Assembly: GCA_018241665.1 (NCBI GenBank)
Contig: JAFEDK010000026.1
Span: 1 to 64,000, forward strand
DNA length: 64,000 nucleotides
DNA from: Pseudomonadota bacterium
Lineage (GTDB): Bacteria > Pseudomonadota > Gammaproteobacteria > Burkholderiales > Rhodocyclaceae
Direction: 5' to 3'
Shown: positions 9,416 through 18,698 of the stretch, in pieces
Layout of the letters: every line of letters starts with the position of its first letter
Numbering within the stretch: position 1 is the first letter of the stretch
Position numbers and translations under genes: made by a program
The notes under the pieces: generated by a model
The model's input: only the letters and a program-made list of their open reading frames with translations
What the model was told of the DNA's origin: nothing
Databases searched by the model: none

Positions 9416-9840
9416 CGTTTCAACTCCATGTACCTGCGTCGACTCGTCACCGAACCGCCGCATAGAAAACCTGCATTCGGTTCAGCGGGCAGCCGGAGCG
9501 GCCGCCATCGATGCCGGCGCCAGCGACATGGCCAAGTGCGGGCTCTTCATTGCCGTGAACCTTCCAATGACAGATTGGATGAGCCGACGCGTGCGCATCG
9601 GCATGCAGGCTTTCAGCAGAATCCATGCCGCTCCATACCGGAGTGGATTCCATGGTCATTGAATGGCAATCAAGAATTCAATTTTTCAATCGCTTACAAA
9701 ATCTCCTGTGTCCAGGAAAAATCCCTCCCGACAACCTCGGCGACGGTGAACGAAGCGCCGGCCTGCTGCGCTGCCAGCACCGGGCACAACCCAAATGCTG
9801 CACCGCCAACAGACGGTGTTCAGCCCCACACAGCCGCGCC
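9416..9840. other. Intergenic region between the two paralogous leftward operons
   Basis: No convincing gene. The stretch holds an AT-rich patch (about 9661-9720) and a small hairpin near 9629-9647. It also holds a candidate sigma-54 promoter for the downstream operon, listed separately. Weak stem-loops near 9800 follow the cytochrome gene but lack a U-run. Confidence 0.6.
9616..9630 (-). promoter_or_regulatory. Candidate sigma-54 (-24/-12) promoter for the 9415-205 operon
   Basis: On the minus strand the site reads CGGCAT-N5-CTGC, with GG and GC at the required spacing but imperfect -12 and -24 elements. The predicted start near 9604 would give a leader of about 190 bases. Its credibility comes mainly from three better sites of the same kind in this region. 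Confidence 0.4.
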
Positions 9841-10578
9841 TCAGCGTTGCCCGGCCAGGTAGTTGGCCAACGCCCGCACGTCCTCATCACTGAGGGATTT
9901 GGCGATGCGGTTCATCACCCCGTCCCGGCTGTTGCTGCGGTCGCCGCTGCGCCAGTCGAGCAGCTGCTTTTCCAGGTAGCGCCATTCCTGCCCGCCGATG
10001 GGCGGTGAGGCAGCGCCCATGCCGGCGATGCCCTTCCCGGCCGGACCGTGGCAGGACACGCAGGCATCCACGCCGCGGGCCGGATCACCACTATCGAAGA
10101 GCTTCCGCCCCAGCGGGTTGTCGCCCTGGCCGTCGCCCTGCATGGGCTTCTGGCTGGCGAAATACGCCGCGATGTCCACGATGTCGGCCGGATCGACGGT
10201 CCGCGCCATCACAGTCATCACGTCGTGCTTGCGCGCACCACTACGGAAATCCGCGATCTGCTTGACGATGTAATCGGCCGGCAGACCGCCGAGCTTGGGA
10301 TGACGACCTTCGGAGCTGGCACTCTGGTCGAAGCCATGCCCATCAACGCCATGACACTCCTGGCAACGTTCATCGTCCGACTTGCGGGCGCCGGCAAGCA
10401 CATCGCCGGCACGCGGTGCGGAGGCGGCCGCGACAGGCACCGCCCCCGTTACCGACTTCCCCTTGCTCTTTACCGCCTGGGCCGCCACCGGCCCGGACAG
10501 GAGGACTGCAAACACCAAGGCAGCGCAGCCCCCCGCACCCCAGGCCAGGCCCGGGGCATTGCGAACTCTCAAACTCAA
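9841..10578 (-). CDS. Di-haem c-type cytochrome, cytochrome c4-like (copy 2)
   Basis: 245 residues. Signal peptide up to about residue 34, then an Ala/Lys-rich linker, then two c4-type domains with haem sites CQECH (72-76) and CVSCH. The C-terminal half (GGQEWRYLEKQLLDWRSG...DGVMNRIAKSLSDEDVRALANYLAGQ) closely follows the cytochrome at 3394-4020. Periplasmic electron carrier. It lies 10 bases after peroxiredoxin copy 2 and is the last gene of the rightmost leftward operon. Confidence 0.9.
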   Translation of the reverse strand: MSLRVRNAPGLAWGAGGCAALVFAVLLSGPVAAQAVKSKGKSVTGAVPVAAASAPRAGDVLAGARKSDDERCQECHGVDGHGFDQSASSEGRHPKLGGLPADYIVKQIADFRSGARKHDVMTVMARTVDPADIVDIAAYFASQKPMQGDGQGDNPLGRKLFDSGDPARGVDACVSCHGPAGKGIAGMGAASPPIGGQEWRYLEKQLLDWRSGDRSNSRDGVMNRIAKSLSDEDVRALANYLAGQR

Positions 10579-10588
10579 ACGATGATCC

Positions 10589-11173
10589 TCAGCGCCTTGC
10601 GGACGCCAGACGCGTCACCGTTTCGAGGGCTTTTTCGACGTTCTCCACCGGCGCCACACCACCGATCGTCGCGGCAACCTGGCCATCCGGCTTGACGACG
10701 AAGGTCACGCGATCGACGCGGCCGTGGTCGATGTCCTCGCCACGGGTGTCCTTGCGCCCGGCCGGTACGTCGGCCACCGCCAGATTGAAGGACTTGGCGA
10801 TCTTGCCGTCCGGATCGGAGGCCACCGCGACCTTGCTGGCGCAGTACTGCGGGTCCGCCGAGAAGGCGTTCAGCCGCTTGATGCTGTCGAGGGACACGCC
10901 GATCACCGTCGCGCCGGCGGCAGAGAACTTGTCGATGTTCTCGGCGAAGGTATGGGCCTGCAGATTGCAACCGCCGGTGAAGGCTGACGGGTAGAAATAC
11001 ACCACCACCGGCCCCTTCTTCAGCGCGTCGCGGAAGGAGTAATTGAAGGCTTTGCCGGCCAACGAAGCCTGGGTACTGAATTCCGGCGCCTTGTCGCCCT
11101 CGTTGAGGGCCGCGGTCGCGGGCGTCGCCAGCACGCTGGCGAGCAGCAGGCCGGACAGGAGAGATCGCTTCAT
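10589..11173 (-). CDS. Exported peroxiredoxin, AhpC/TSA family (copy 2)
   Basis: About 194 residues, signal peptide ending ATPATAA, peroxidatic motif YPSAFTGGC with Cys69. Sequence runs in parallel with the copy at 4433-5011 over nearly the whole length (for instance both share FYPSA.T.GCNLQAHTFAEN and GVSLDSI.RLN.FSADP). ATG at 11173 chosen as it begins the signal peptide. It directly follows the DUF1501 gene; in the other operon a cytochrome c' gene is inserted between them. Confidence 0.9.
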   Translation of the reverse strand: MKRSLLSGLLLASVLATPATAALNEGDKAPEFSTQASLAGKAFNYSFRDALKKGPVVVYFYPSAFTGGCNLQAHTFAENIDKFSAAGATVIGVSLDSIKRLNAFSADPQYCASKVAVASDPDGKIAKSFNLAVADVPAGRKDTRGEDIDHGRVDRVTFVVKPDGQVAATIGGVAPVENVEKALETVTRLASARR

Positions 11174-11279
11174 GCTGAATCCAAATTGGGGAATGTCTGT
11201 TGTGCGTCGGATGGAAGCCTGCACCACCCTGCTGAAAAGACGGGAGCCGGCTTTCCCGGCCCCCGTCCGCTGCAGCCCT

Positions 11280-12734
11280 TTAGGCCAGCAGCTCCTTGAC
11301 GACCTTGCCGTACACCACGGTCGGACGCTCGGAACGGCCGTTGTTCAGGAAGGTGGTCTTGAGGTGGTCGAGACCCATCAGGTGCAGCACGGTGGCGTGC
11401 AGGTCGTAGGTATCCACGCCCTTGTCCTTGTCCGCCACCTGCAGGCCGATCTCGTCGGTCTCGCCGTAGGTGAAGCCAGCCTTCAGACCGCCGCCGGCCA
11501 GCCACTGGGTATAGCCCCACGGGTTGTGGTCACGGCCGGTGCCGCTCTCGCCCCACGAGGTGCGGGAGAACTCGGAGGCCCACACCACCAGCGTGGTATC
11601 GAGCAGGCCGAGGGCCTTCAGGTCGGTCAGCAGGCCGGCGATGGGTTTGTCGACCATGCGTGCCTGGGTGGCGTGATTGCCGTCCAGATCGCTGTGGGCA
11701 TCCCAGCTGCGACGCTCCTGGTCGGAGATGTTGCTGGGGTAACCGGACACCACCTGCACGAAGCGCACGCCGCGCTCCACCAGGCGGCGGGCACGCAGCA
11801 GCACCTTGCCGTAGCTCTCGCTGGTGGGATCGTCGATGCCATACAGCTTGAGGGTGGCTTCGGACTCCTTGGAGAGATCTACCGCGGCCGGAGCGGCCGT
11901 CTGCATGCGGTCAGCCAGTTCGTAGGACTCCAGGCGGGCGCGCAGCTCGGTGTCGGACGGGCGGCGATCGCCGCCGAAGCGGTTGAGCTGCTTCAGCAGG
12001 TCCAGCGAGGCGCGCTGCTGGGAGGCAGAACGCAGGTCCGGGCGCTCCAGGTAGAGGATGGGGGACTCACCCGGGCGGAAGGCCGTGCCCTGATAAACCG
12101 CCGGCAGGAAGCCGGAGCTCCAATTCACGGAGCCCGCGCTGGGCTCCTGCTCGCCGTTGTAGAGCACCACGTAGGGCGGCAGATCCGGGTTCAGGGAGCC
12201 CAGCGCGTAGGTGATCCACGCGCCCAGCGACGGACGGCCCGGGTTCAGGTCGCCGGTGTTGAGCTTGAGGATGGAGATGTCGTGGGTCGCGCCGACAGTC
12301 ACGCTGGACTTCACGAAGGTCAGGGTGTCCGCGTGCTGGGCCAGGTTGGGCAGCAGGTTGGAGAACCACGCACCGCTCTGGCCGTACTGCTTCCACGTAC
12401 GTTCCTTGGAGGCGAACAGCTTGCTGACCCCCCCCTGGGTGGAGGTCTTGATGCCCTTCAGGAAGGACGCCGGCACCGGCGTACCGGCCAGGCGCTCCAG
12501 CTCCGGCTTGTAGTCGTAGAGGTCCAGGGTGGAGGGTGCACCGTTCTGATGCAGCCAGATCACGGACTTGATCTTGCCCGGGAAGTGCGGCTGCTTGGCC
12601 GCCAGCGGGTCGATCAGTTCGGCGGCAGTGGCTGCATTGATGTAGCCCAGGCCGGGGATGAAGCCGCCGGCGGCAGCTGCGCCACCGAGGCCAAGGCCAG
12701 TCTTGAGCAGGAAATCGCGACGGTTGATGCTCAT
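11280..12734 (-). CDS. DUF1501 family exported protein (copy 2)
   Basis: 484 residues with a twin-arginine signal (NRRDFLLKTGLGLGGAAAAGG). Same domain as 5468-6913, with matching WLHQNGAPSTLDLYDYKPELERL near the start and SEFSRTSWGESGTGRDHNPWGYT near the end. Alkaline phosphatase/sulfatase-like fold by family; activity unknown. Tat export suggests folding, perhaps with a metal, in the cytoplasm. Downstream partner of the DUF1549/DUF1553 gene, 34 bases away. Confidence 0.93.
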   Translation of the reverse strand: MSINRRDFLLKTGLGLGGAAAAGGFIPGLGYINAATAAELIDPLAAKQPHFPGKIKSVIWLHQNGAPSTLDLYDYKPELERLAGTPVPASFLKGIKTSTQGGVSKLFASKERTWKQYGQSGAWFSNLLPNLAQHADTLTFVKSSVTVGATHDISILKLNTGDLNPGRPSLGAWITYALGSLNPDLPPYVVLYNGEQEPSAGSVNWSSGFLPAVYQGTAFRPGESPILYLERPDLRSASQQRASLDLLKQLNRFGGDRRPSDTELRARLESYELADRMQTAAPAAVDLSKESEATLKLYGIDDPTSESYGKVLLRARRLVERGVRFVQVVSGYPSNISDQERRSWDAHSDLDGNHATQARMVDKPIAGLLTDLKALGLLDTTLVVWASEFSRTSWGESGTGRDHNPWGYTQWLAGGGLKAGFTYGETDEIGLQVADKDKGVDTYDLHATVLHLMGLDHLKTTFLNNGRSERPTVVYGKVVKELLA

Positions 12735-12768
12735 GGTTATTTTCCTTGTCGTCAGATGTTGGGGTCGA

Positions 12769-15117
12769 TCAGAAGCGGTAAGCAAAGTCGTTGGAGTTGG
12801 CGACGGTGTGCACAAGATCCACGAAGGCCGCGCCGCGCACCGGATTGATGGCGCCCGGATCCTTCAGGCCGGTGGGCACGGCAGCTTCGAACTTGCCGTC
12901 AGCCACCTTCTTCTGGACGATCGCCTCTTCCTTGTTCAGGAATTCCTTCAGCGCGGCGAGCTCGGTCTTGTTCGGCTCGCGGGAGAACAGGATCTGGTAG
13001 AGGCGGCTGAGCTGGGCAGCCTGATCCTTGCCCGCTTCGTTGATGATCCGGCCGGCCAGCGCCTGCGACCAATTCACCACGATGTCGCTGTTGAACAGGG
13101 TCAGCGCCTGCAGCGGGGTGGTGGTCACGTCACGCTTGTGGTGGGCCTGCGACGGGTTGGCCGGGTCGAAGTTCTGCAGCAGCGGGTAAGGCAGGCTGCG
13201 GCGGCTGAAGATGTAGATGCTGCGGCGGTTCCAGTCGGCCTTGTCCTTGGACACGGTCCATTGGCGGTTGCCGTCGAAGTCGGCCTGGCCGCCTTCCAGC
13301 ACCTTGGCGATCGGCGGGAACACCGACGGACCACCGACCACGTCGGTCAGCTGACCGGATGCATACAGCAGCGCATCACGGATCTCCTCGGCTTCCAGAC
13401 GCTTGCGCGGATAGACCGCCAGCAGCTGGTTCTTCGGATCGAGCTTGGCGACATCCGCACGCTCTTCGGAGGACTGGCGATAGACCGCCGACAGCAGGAT
13501 TTCCTTGTGCAGCTTCTTGACGCTCCAGCCGTTCTTCACGAAGGTGCTGGCCAGGTAATCGAGCAGCTCCGGGTTGGTCGGCTTTTCGCCGGCACGACCA
13601 AAGTCGGCGACGGTCGGCACGATGCCCTTGTCGAAGTACTGGCTCCACACGCGGTTCGCATAGACCCGCGACGTCAGCGGATTGTTGGGGCTGGCCAGCC
13701 AGTTGGCGTAGGCGGTGCGACGGCCGGACGAGGTGCCGGTCGGCTTGATCTCGAGCTTGTCGCCGCCCCACAGGGCCGGGATGCCCGGCTGCACTTCCTC
13801 GGTCGGACGTTCATGGATGCCGCCGAAACGCACGAAGGTCGGGGGCGAGTCGGAATGGCCCAGTTCCGTCGCGGCGGTGAGGTTCACCGAGCCGCTGATC
13901 GGACGCAGGTTGTCGAACTTGCGCAGTTCGGCCTGCAGCTTCTTGTATTCATTCCAGGCAGCCACCTTTTCCGGCGAGTGATCCTGGTGCTCCTTGTTCT
14001 CGGCGGTCAGGCGCAGGTAGCCAGAGGTATCGGTGTCCGGATTGAAGACGGTCTTGTGGCGGAAGTTCACCCAGCGGTCGAGGGCGTTCCAATCGCTCTC
14101 GGCCTTGAAGATGGATTCACGGCTGTCGGTGAGGTAACGCTCCTTCTGGTACTTGATGGCGGCTTCGCGATAAGGCTTGAGAAGAGCTGCCTGCTTGTCG
14201 CGGATTTCCTTGGTGGCCTCGCGGTACTTGGCCTGCTGCTCGGCGAACTTCTTGTCCCACGCCGTTTCGGTGCCCTTGGCCAGCGGCGTACGCTGGTCGA
14301 AGGAGGTATTGGCGAGGAAGGCCTGCAGCTGGAAGTATTCCTTCTGGCTGACCTTGTCCGACTTGTGGTTGTGGCAACGGGCGCAACCGATCGTCGACGC
14401 CAGGAAAGTCTCACCGATGGTGTCGGTGATGTCGGTGGTGATCTGGTACTTGCGCTGCACCAGGTCACGGGAGTTGGCGTTGTCCGGATAGCCGGCGATG
14501 AAGCCGGTGGCGATCTTGGCTTCCTGGCTGTCCGGCCACAGTTCGTCGCCGGCGACCTGTTCGCGGATGAAGCGATCGAAGGGCTTGTCGTCGTTGAAGG
14601 CCTTGATCACGTAATCGCGGTAGCGCCAGTTGTTCGGGCGGGTCGAATCGTTCTGGAAGCCGGAGCTGTCGGCGTAGCGGGCCAGGTCGAGCCAGCGGCG
14701 GGCCTGGCGCTCGCCGAAGTGATGGGACGCCAGCAGGCGGTCCACCAGCTTTTCGTAGGCGTTCGGCGACTTGTCATTGACGAAGGCCTTGACCTCTTCC
14801 GGCGTGGGCAGCAGGCCCCAGGCATCGAGCGTCGCGCGGCGGATGAAGGTGGAGCGGTCGGCCTCCGCCGACGGCTTGATGCCGTTTTCCTCGAGACGGG
14901 CCAGCACGAAAGCGTCGATCGGCGTCCGCACCCATTTCTGTTGCTTGACCGAGGGTGGCTGCTGCTGCTTGACCGGCTGGTAAGCCCAGCCATTCGGCAC
15001 CGCCTTCGCAGCTACCGTCGCAGGCGCCGCAGCGGCTTTTCCATCCCCTTCCGCGTGAATGGCAGATGCACTGACCGCCAAGGCAACCGCGATATAGATC
15101 CCTTTTCTTTTAAACAT
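12769..15117 (-). CDS. DUF1549/DUF1553 protein with one haem-type CxxCH (copy 2)
   Basis: About 782 residues: signal peptide, DUF1549 domain with C245-A-R-C248-H249 followed by NHKSDKVSQKEYFQLQ, then a DUF1553 domain (GRRTAYANWLASPNNPLTSRVYANRVWSQYF). Paralogue of 6950-9415. Here the aspartate and cysteine neighbourhood is kept but HKFD has become HKSD. ATG at 15117 begins the signal peptide (MFKRKGIYIAVALAVSASA). It is the first gene of the four-gene operon, divergent from the TonB-dependent receptors. Confidence 0.92.
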   Translation of the reverse strand: MFKRKGIYIAVALAVSASAIHAEGDGKAAAAPATVAAKAVPNGWAYQPVKQQQPPSVKQQKWVRTPIDAFVLARLEENGIKPSAEADRSTFIRRATLDAWGLLPTPEEVKAFVNDKSPNAYEKLVDRLLASHHFGERQARRWLDLARYADSSGFQNDSTRPNNWRYRDYVIKAFNDDKPFDRFIREQVAGDELWPDSQEAKIATGFIAGYPDNANSRDLVQRKYQITTDITDTIGETFLASTIGCARCHNHKSDKVSQKEYFQLQAFLANTSFDQRTPLAKGTETAWDKKFAEQQAKYREATKEIRDKQAALLKPYREAAIKYQKERYLTDSRESIFKAESDWNALDRWVNFRHKTVFNPDTDTSGYLRLTAENKEHQDHSPEKVAAWNEYKKLQAELRKFDNLRPISGSVNLTAATELGHSDSPPTFVRFGGIHERPTEEVQPGIPALWGGDKLEIKPTGTSSGRRTAYANWLASPNNPLTSRVYANRVWSQYFDKGIVPTVADFGRAGEKPTNPELLDYLASTFVKNGWSVKKLHKEILLSAVYRQSSEERADVAKLDPKNQLLAVYPRKRLEAEEIRDALLYASGQLTDVVGGPSVFPPIAKVLEGGQADFDGNRQWTVSKDKADWNRRSIYIFSRRSLPYPLLQNFDPANPSQAHHKRDVTTTPLQALTLFNSDIVVNWSQALAGRIINEAGKDQAAQLSRLYQILFSREPNKTELAALKEFLNKEEAIVQKKVADGKFEAAVPTGLKDPGAINPVRGAAFVDLVHTVANSNDFAYRF

Positions 15118-15278
15118 CAAGCAACCCCCAAAGGCCATTTAAGAACGACTGAATGGCGTCGAATCGGCAAGCAAGCCATCACCCGACACAATTCCTGGAA
15201 ATAGACAGAGCGCTACGGAGATCCAGACAGACACGCAAGCCGTGGAAGAACTCTCCGAACGCAGCGACCATTTCAGTC

Positions 15279-15293
15279 GCATCAAGCATGCCA
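15279..15293 (-). promoter_or_regulatory. Candidate sigma-54 promoter for the 15117-9841 operon
   Basis: The minus strand reads TGGCAT-N5-ATGC with correct GG to GC spacing; only the first base of the -12 TTGC box differs. The predicted start near 15267 gives a 150-base leader. A weaker site (GG and TTGC spaced correctly) lies at about 15171-15185. Confidence 0.45.
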
Positions 15294-15722
15294 ACGCCGG
15301 GAATACCCCGAAAATGCGTCGCACATGCTTGCAAGACGCTGTTTGGGAAGGTTTTTTTACAGAGCCGGGATCACGACCCGGCACACCCGGGGAAAGGCCC
15401 GGCCGCAGGCAATGTTGAAGCAGCAACACGCTCCGCAGGCTCGCTGCTGCCCTACGCGCAGCCCGTGCACAACCCCCTGCAGAAGCATGAAAGCTGAATG
15501 GACAATGGCCAATAAGAACCGCAGCTCAATATCCGGACAAAGGCTGTTCAGATAATCACATCAGAAAAGCCAGAAATGCATTAAGCCCAACAGCATATCT
15601 TTTTTTGATAAGCAAAATAGCTTTTGCGGATACGCATATCGGCTTGCATTTCCCCCATTAAAACAACCACAAGGATTGCATCATTTTTCAAAAGGACAAC
15701 ACGGCAAGATAAAAAGTTCGAT

Positions 15723-15738
15723 TGGCACAGCGGTTGCT
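15723..15738 (+). promoter_or_regulatory. Sigma-54 (-24/-12) promoter upstream of TonB receptor 1
   Basis: The sequence is TGGCAC-N5-TTGCT, a full match to the RpoN consensus with exact spacing. Expected start is near 15749, leaving a leader of about 40 bases before the ATG at 15788. An RpoN-dependent activator would be required; none is encoded in the window. Confidence 0.8.
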
Positions 15739-15787
15739 GAATGCATTTCGTCAATTCACTTCCGATTAGAAGACGAAAGCAGCCACC

Positions 15788-18649
15788 ATGACCGATCGTT
15801 CCCACCGAACACCTGACTCCTCGCCATTTCCGTCCGCGTTCCGGCGCAACCCGATTGCCGCCCTGCTGATTGCCGGCCTGGCCATTTCTTCTACTCCGGT
15901 ACACGCCGCGGGCGAGAAGACCGCCACTGAATTGCAGGGCGAACTGACCCGGGCCAACGCGGAAATCCAGCAGCTCAAGCGCGAACTCGAGAAGTCACGC
16001 GGCACCCCCACCGCCGTGGCGCCTGCCGCAGCCCCTGTTGCGATTGCCCCTCCCACACCAGAGGAAGCCGCGGAAGCGGTGAAGCCCCAATCCCTGGATT
16101 CGGTGGTGATCCGTAGCCGCCGCCAGCTGGAGAAGCTCCACGACGTGCCCGTGTCCGTTTCCGTTGTTTCCGGCGGAGAACTGGCGCGCGAACAGGCCTC
16201 GGACTTCGAGGCCATCACCAAGCGCCTCGGCAACATCACCTTCAACCAGAACAACACCCGCGGCTCGTCCCTGTCGATCCGCGGCCTTGGCCGGCGCGGC
16301 TTTACCGAAACCCAGGACCCCAGCGTCGGCATCATCGTCGATGGCGTGCCCTACGGCTTGGCCCAGCTCGGCAACTTCGACTTCTATGACGTGCAGTCGG
16401 TGGACGTCGCCCGCGGCCCGCAAGGCACGCTACAGGGCAAGGGCGCCAGCGCCGGCGCGCTCACCATCACCAGCAAGGCACCGTCCTTCACGCCCAGCTC
16501 CGACCTGGAGATCACCTACGGCCAGCGCGAAACCGTGCTGCTGAAGGGCGCCCTCGGCGGTCCGATCGTCGACGATCTGCTGGCCTGGCGCGGCTCCTTC
16601 GTGGTGAACAACCAGCGCGGCTACTACACCGTGTGGGAAGACTCGGACAAGCAGCTCGACACCATGTACAACCGCAACCGGGTCAGCGCCCGTACCCAGT
16701 TCCTGCTGACCCCGTCGCCGGACTTCAACGCCAAACTGAGCCTGGACATCCAGCCCCGCGCCGCCCAGTTGCAGAACGGCCTGACCAACTTCGTCGATAC
16801 GCCGCTGCGCTACACCAACGGCACCCTGGTGGACCCCAGCGGCACCGGCGCCCGCAGCCGCCTCAACCGCAGCTGGTTCGGCGGCCGCAATTTCAACTAC
16901 GACACCTACATCAACAGCATCACCCGGGAAGGCAAGGTCTACCAGAACGAGACCCAGGGGCAGATCGCCTCCAGCCACGGTGCGGTAGCCGAACTCAATT
17001 ACAACCTGAACGATACCCACACCCTCACTTCCATCACCGGTACCCGCCAATACACCTTCCAGGCTCGCAACGACGAGGGCACGCCCTTCGACATCAGCAA
17101 GCTCGGCGGCGGCAGCGTATTCTACAACCAGGCCACGCAGGAATTCCGCCTGACCGGCAAACCGAACAAGCGCGTCGATTACCAGACCGGCGTCTTCCTG
17201 CTGCGCACGGAAGACGAAGTCGAATCCCGCTCCGGCTACGGCGCCGACGCCGGCGCCTGGTTCGCCAACAATGCCCAGTACGGCACCCTCATCACCAACG
17301 CCGGCACCAACGTCGGCGCTGGCCGTGCGCTGGCTACCGACTCCCTGAGCGGGCTCTACAAGTGGGGCGAGCAGAACATCAAGACCTTCAGCAAGGCGAT
17401 CTATGGCCAGGCCAACTTCCACGTCACCGACCAGCTGACGGTTACCGCGGGCCTGCGCATCGGCACCGAGGCCCGCTCCACGACCCAGTTCAACGCCCTC
17501 AACAACTTCGGCTACGGCACCGCGCTGAACCCGGTTTCCGCCCGGGTCGACGGGGTGGGCAACACCGTTTCCCTCGGCGGCTTCAACTCGGTGGCCTACA
17601 CCACGACCAGCGTTGCCAATGGCACCGCCGGCAACCTGACCGGCGCCAACAGCGCCGCCCAGCTGGCCCAGGCCAACTCCATCGCGCAGAAGTACTTCGG
17701 CGTTTCCAGCTACGCCGAGCTCACGGTCGCCCAGAAGGCCCAGGTGGCCGCCGCCAAGGCGATCCGCGCCTCACAGATCGCCACCCTGGTGAACAACGTG
17801 CGCAGCGACTACAAGGACCAGCTCCACTCCGCCGTACTGAGCCCGAAGTACAAGATCAACGACGACATCACCGCCTACGCGAGCTGGCAGTACGGCGAGA
17901 AGTCCGGTTCGGCGCTGGTGGTCAATGGCATCCCGACCACCGTCAAGCCCGAGAAGACGAGCGCCTATGAGGTGGGGATCAAGAGCTTCCTGCTCAACAA
18001 GACCCTCACCCTCAATGCCGACGTCTTCCTGATGGACATCAAGGATTACCAGCAGACAGTGGTCGCGGTGGATGATTTCGCCACCCAGGACAACATCAAG
18101 AACGGCATCGCCAACCCGACCGCCTATGCCAGCGTGCAGGGCAACGTGAACAAGGTGCAGGTTTCCGGCGTCGAGGTGGACGCGGTTTACAACGGCATCC
18201 CCTTCACCAGCTTCCGCCTCGCGGCGTCCTACAACGACGCCCGCTACAAGGATTTCAAGAACGCCGGCAAGCCATCCGAACTGGCCTACCTGTCCAACCC
18301 CTTCATCGACCGCAGCGGCACGCGGCTGGGTGAAGCGCCGTACTGGCAGGCCAACCTGAGCGGCGAATACCGCCGCCCGGTGCTCGGCGACAAGGTCTTC
18401 CATGCCAGCTTCACCACCGCCTACAGCGGCAAGGCCAATACCGACGAGCTGATCTCCGACTACGCCTGGGTGCCCGACCACGCCACCACCGACCTGGCCA
18501 TCGGCCTCGGCCACGTCAAGGGCAACTACGACGTGACCTTCATCGCCAAGAACGCCTTCAACGACACCGCCCACGAGCAGGGCTGGGCCAGCTACACGCC
18601 CTACCCCTACCCGCGCTGGTACGGCATCGTCTTCAGCGGCAAGCTCTGA
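15788..18649 (+). CDS. TonB-dependent outer-membrane receptor with N-terminal coiled coil (1)
   Basis: 953 residues. Signal peptide ends at about VHAA (residue 41). A short heptad-patterned segment (about 45-72, ELQGELTRANAEIQQLKREL) and an Ala/Pro linker precede the plug, which opens with LDSVVIRSRR near 103 and contains SIRGLGRRG and VDVARGPQGTLQGKGASAGAL. The rest is a 22-strand beta barrel ending in a terminal aromatic-rich strand (RWYGIVFSGKL). Substrate unknown. The coiled coil ahead of the plug is not part of ordinary receptors. Sigma-54 promoter directly upstream; close homologue follows at 18960. Confidence 0.93.
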   Translation: MTDRSHRTPDSSPFPSAFRRNPIAALLIAGLAISSTPVHAAGEKTATELQGELTRANAEIQQLKRELEKSRGTPTAVAPAAAPVAIAPPTPEEAAEAVKPQSLDSVVIRSRRQLEKLHDVPVSVSVVSGGELAREQASDFEAITKRLGNITFNQNNTRGSSLSIRGLGRRGFTETQDPSVGIIVDGVPYGLAQLGNFDFYDVQSVDVARGPQGTLQGKGASAGALTITSKAPSFTPSSDLEITYGQRETVLLKGALGGPIVDDLLAWRGSFVVNNQRGYYTVWEDSDKQLDTMYNRNRVSARTQFLLTPSPDFNAKLSLDIQPRAAQLQNGLTNFVDTPLRYTNGTLVDPSGTGARSRLNRSWFGGRNFNYDTYINSITREGKVYQNETQGQIASSHGAVAELNYNLNDTHTLTSITGTRQYTFQARNDEGTPFDISKLGGGSVFYNQATQEFRLTGKPNKRVDYQTGVFLLRTEDEVESRSGYGADAGAWFANNAQYGTLITNAGTNVGAGRALATDSLSGLYKWGEQNIKTFSKAIYGQANFHVTDQLTVTAGLRIGTEARSTTQFNALNNFGYGTALNPVSARVDGVGNTVSLGGFNSVAYTTTSVANGTAGNLTGANSAAQLAQANSIAQKYFGVSSYAELTVAQKAQVAAAKAIRASQIATLVNNVRSDYKDQLHSAVLSPKYKINDDITAYASWQYGEKSGSALVVNGIPTTVKPEKTSAYEVGIKSFLLNKTLTLNADVFLMDIKDYQQTVVAVDDFATQDNIKNGIANPTAYASVQGNVNKVQVSGVEVDAVYNGIPFTSFRLAASYNDARYKDFKNAGKPSELAYLSNPFIDRSGTRLGEAPYWQANLSGEYRRPVLGDKVFHASFTTAYSGKANTDELISDYAWVPDHATTDLAIGLGHVKGNYDVTFIAKNAFNDTAHEQGWASYTPYPYPRWYGIVFSGKL

Positions 18650-18672
18650 TCCGGAAGAAGCGATCCGCAATA

Positions 18673-18698
18673 CGCCCGCCCGACCCACCGGGCGGGCG
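18673..18698 (+). terminator. GC-rich hairpin after TonB receptor 1
   Basis: Positions 18673-18681 pair perfectly with 18690-18698 over nine base pairs, 24 bases after the stop codon. There is no U-run after it, so termination may be partial or Rho-assisted. The remaining gap to 18904 is AT-rich and carries no gene. Confidence 0.5.

Larger units (their letters stand above)
15118..15787. other. Divergent control region between the DUF1553 operon and the first receptor gene
   Basis: About 670 bases without a convincing gene. The left part is GC-rich, with stem-loops at 15364-15382 and just after it. The right part (15560-15760) is AT-rich and ends in a clear sigma-54 promoter facing the receptor. 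The space between could hold activator sites for a sigma-54-dependent regulator, but no repeated operator was recognised. Confidence 0.6.

Noticed and set aside
9447-9659. A 70-codon minus-strand frame before the DUF1553 gene
   Set aside because: No ribosome site, no domain, and it overlaps the likely promoter and leader region. Its codon use looks random.
5420-9862. A 1480-codon open frame on the plus strand
   Set aside because: It runs antisense to the DUF1501 and DUF1553 genes. Such long frames are common opposite GC-rich genes, and its composition (Ala/Gly/Val/Arg/Gln repeats without domains) is that of a shadow.
15364-15382. Perfect hairpin GCCGGG/CCCGGC as a terminator
   Set aside because: The T-run lies on the wrong side for the plus strand, and the minus strand is followed by A's, so it does not fit an intrinsic terminator.
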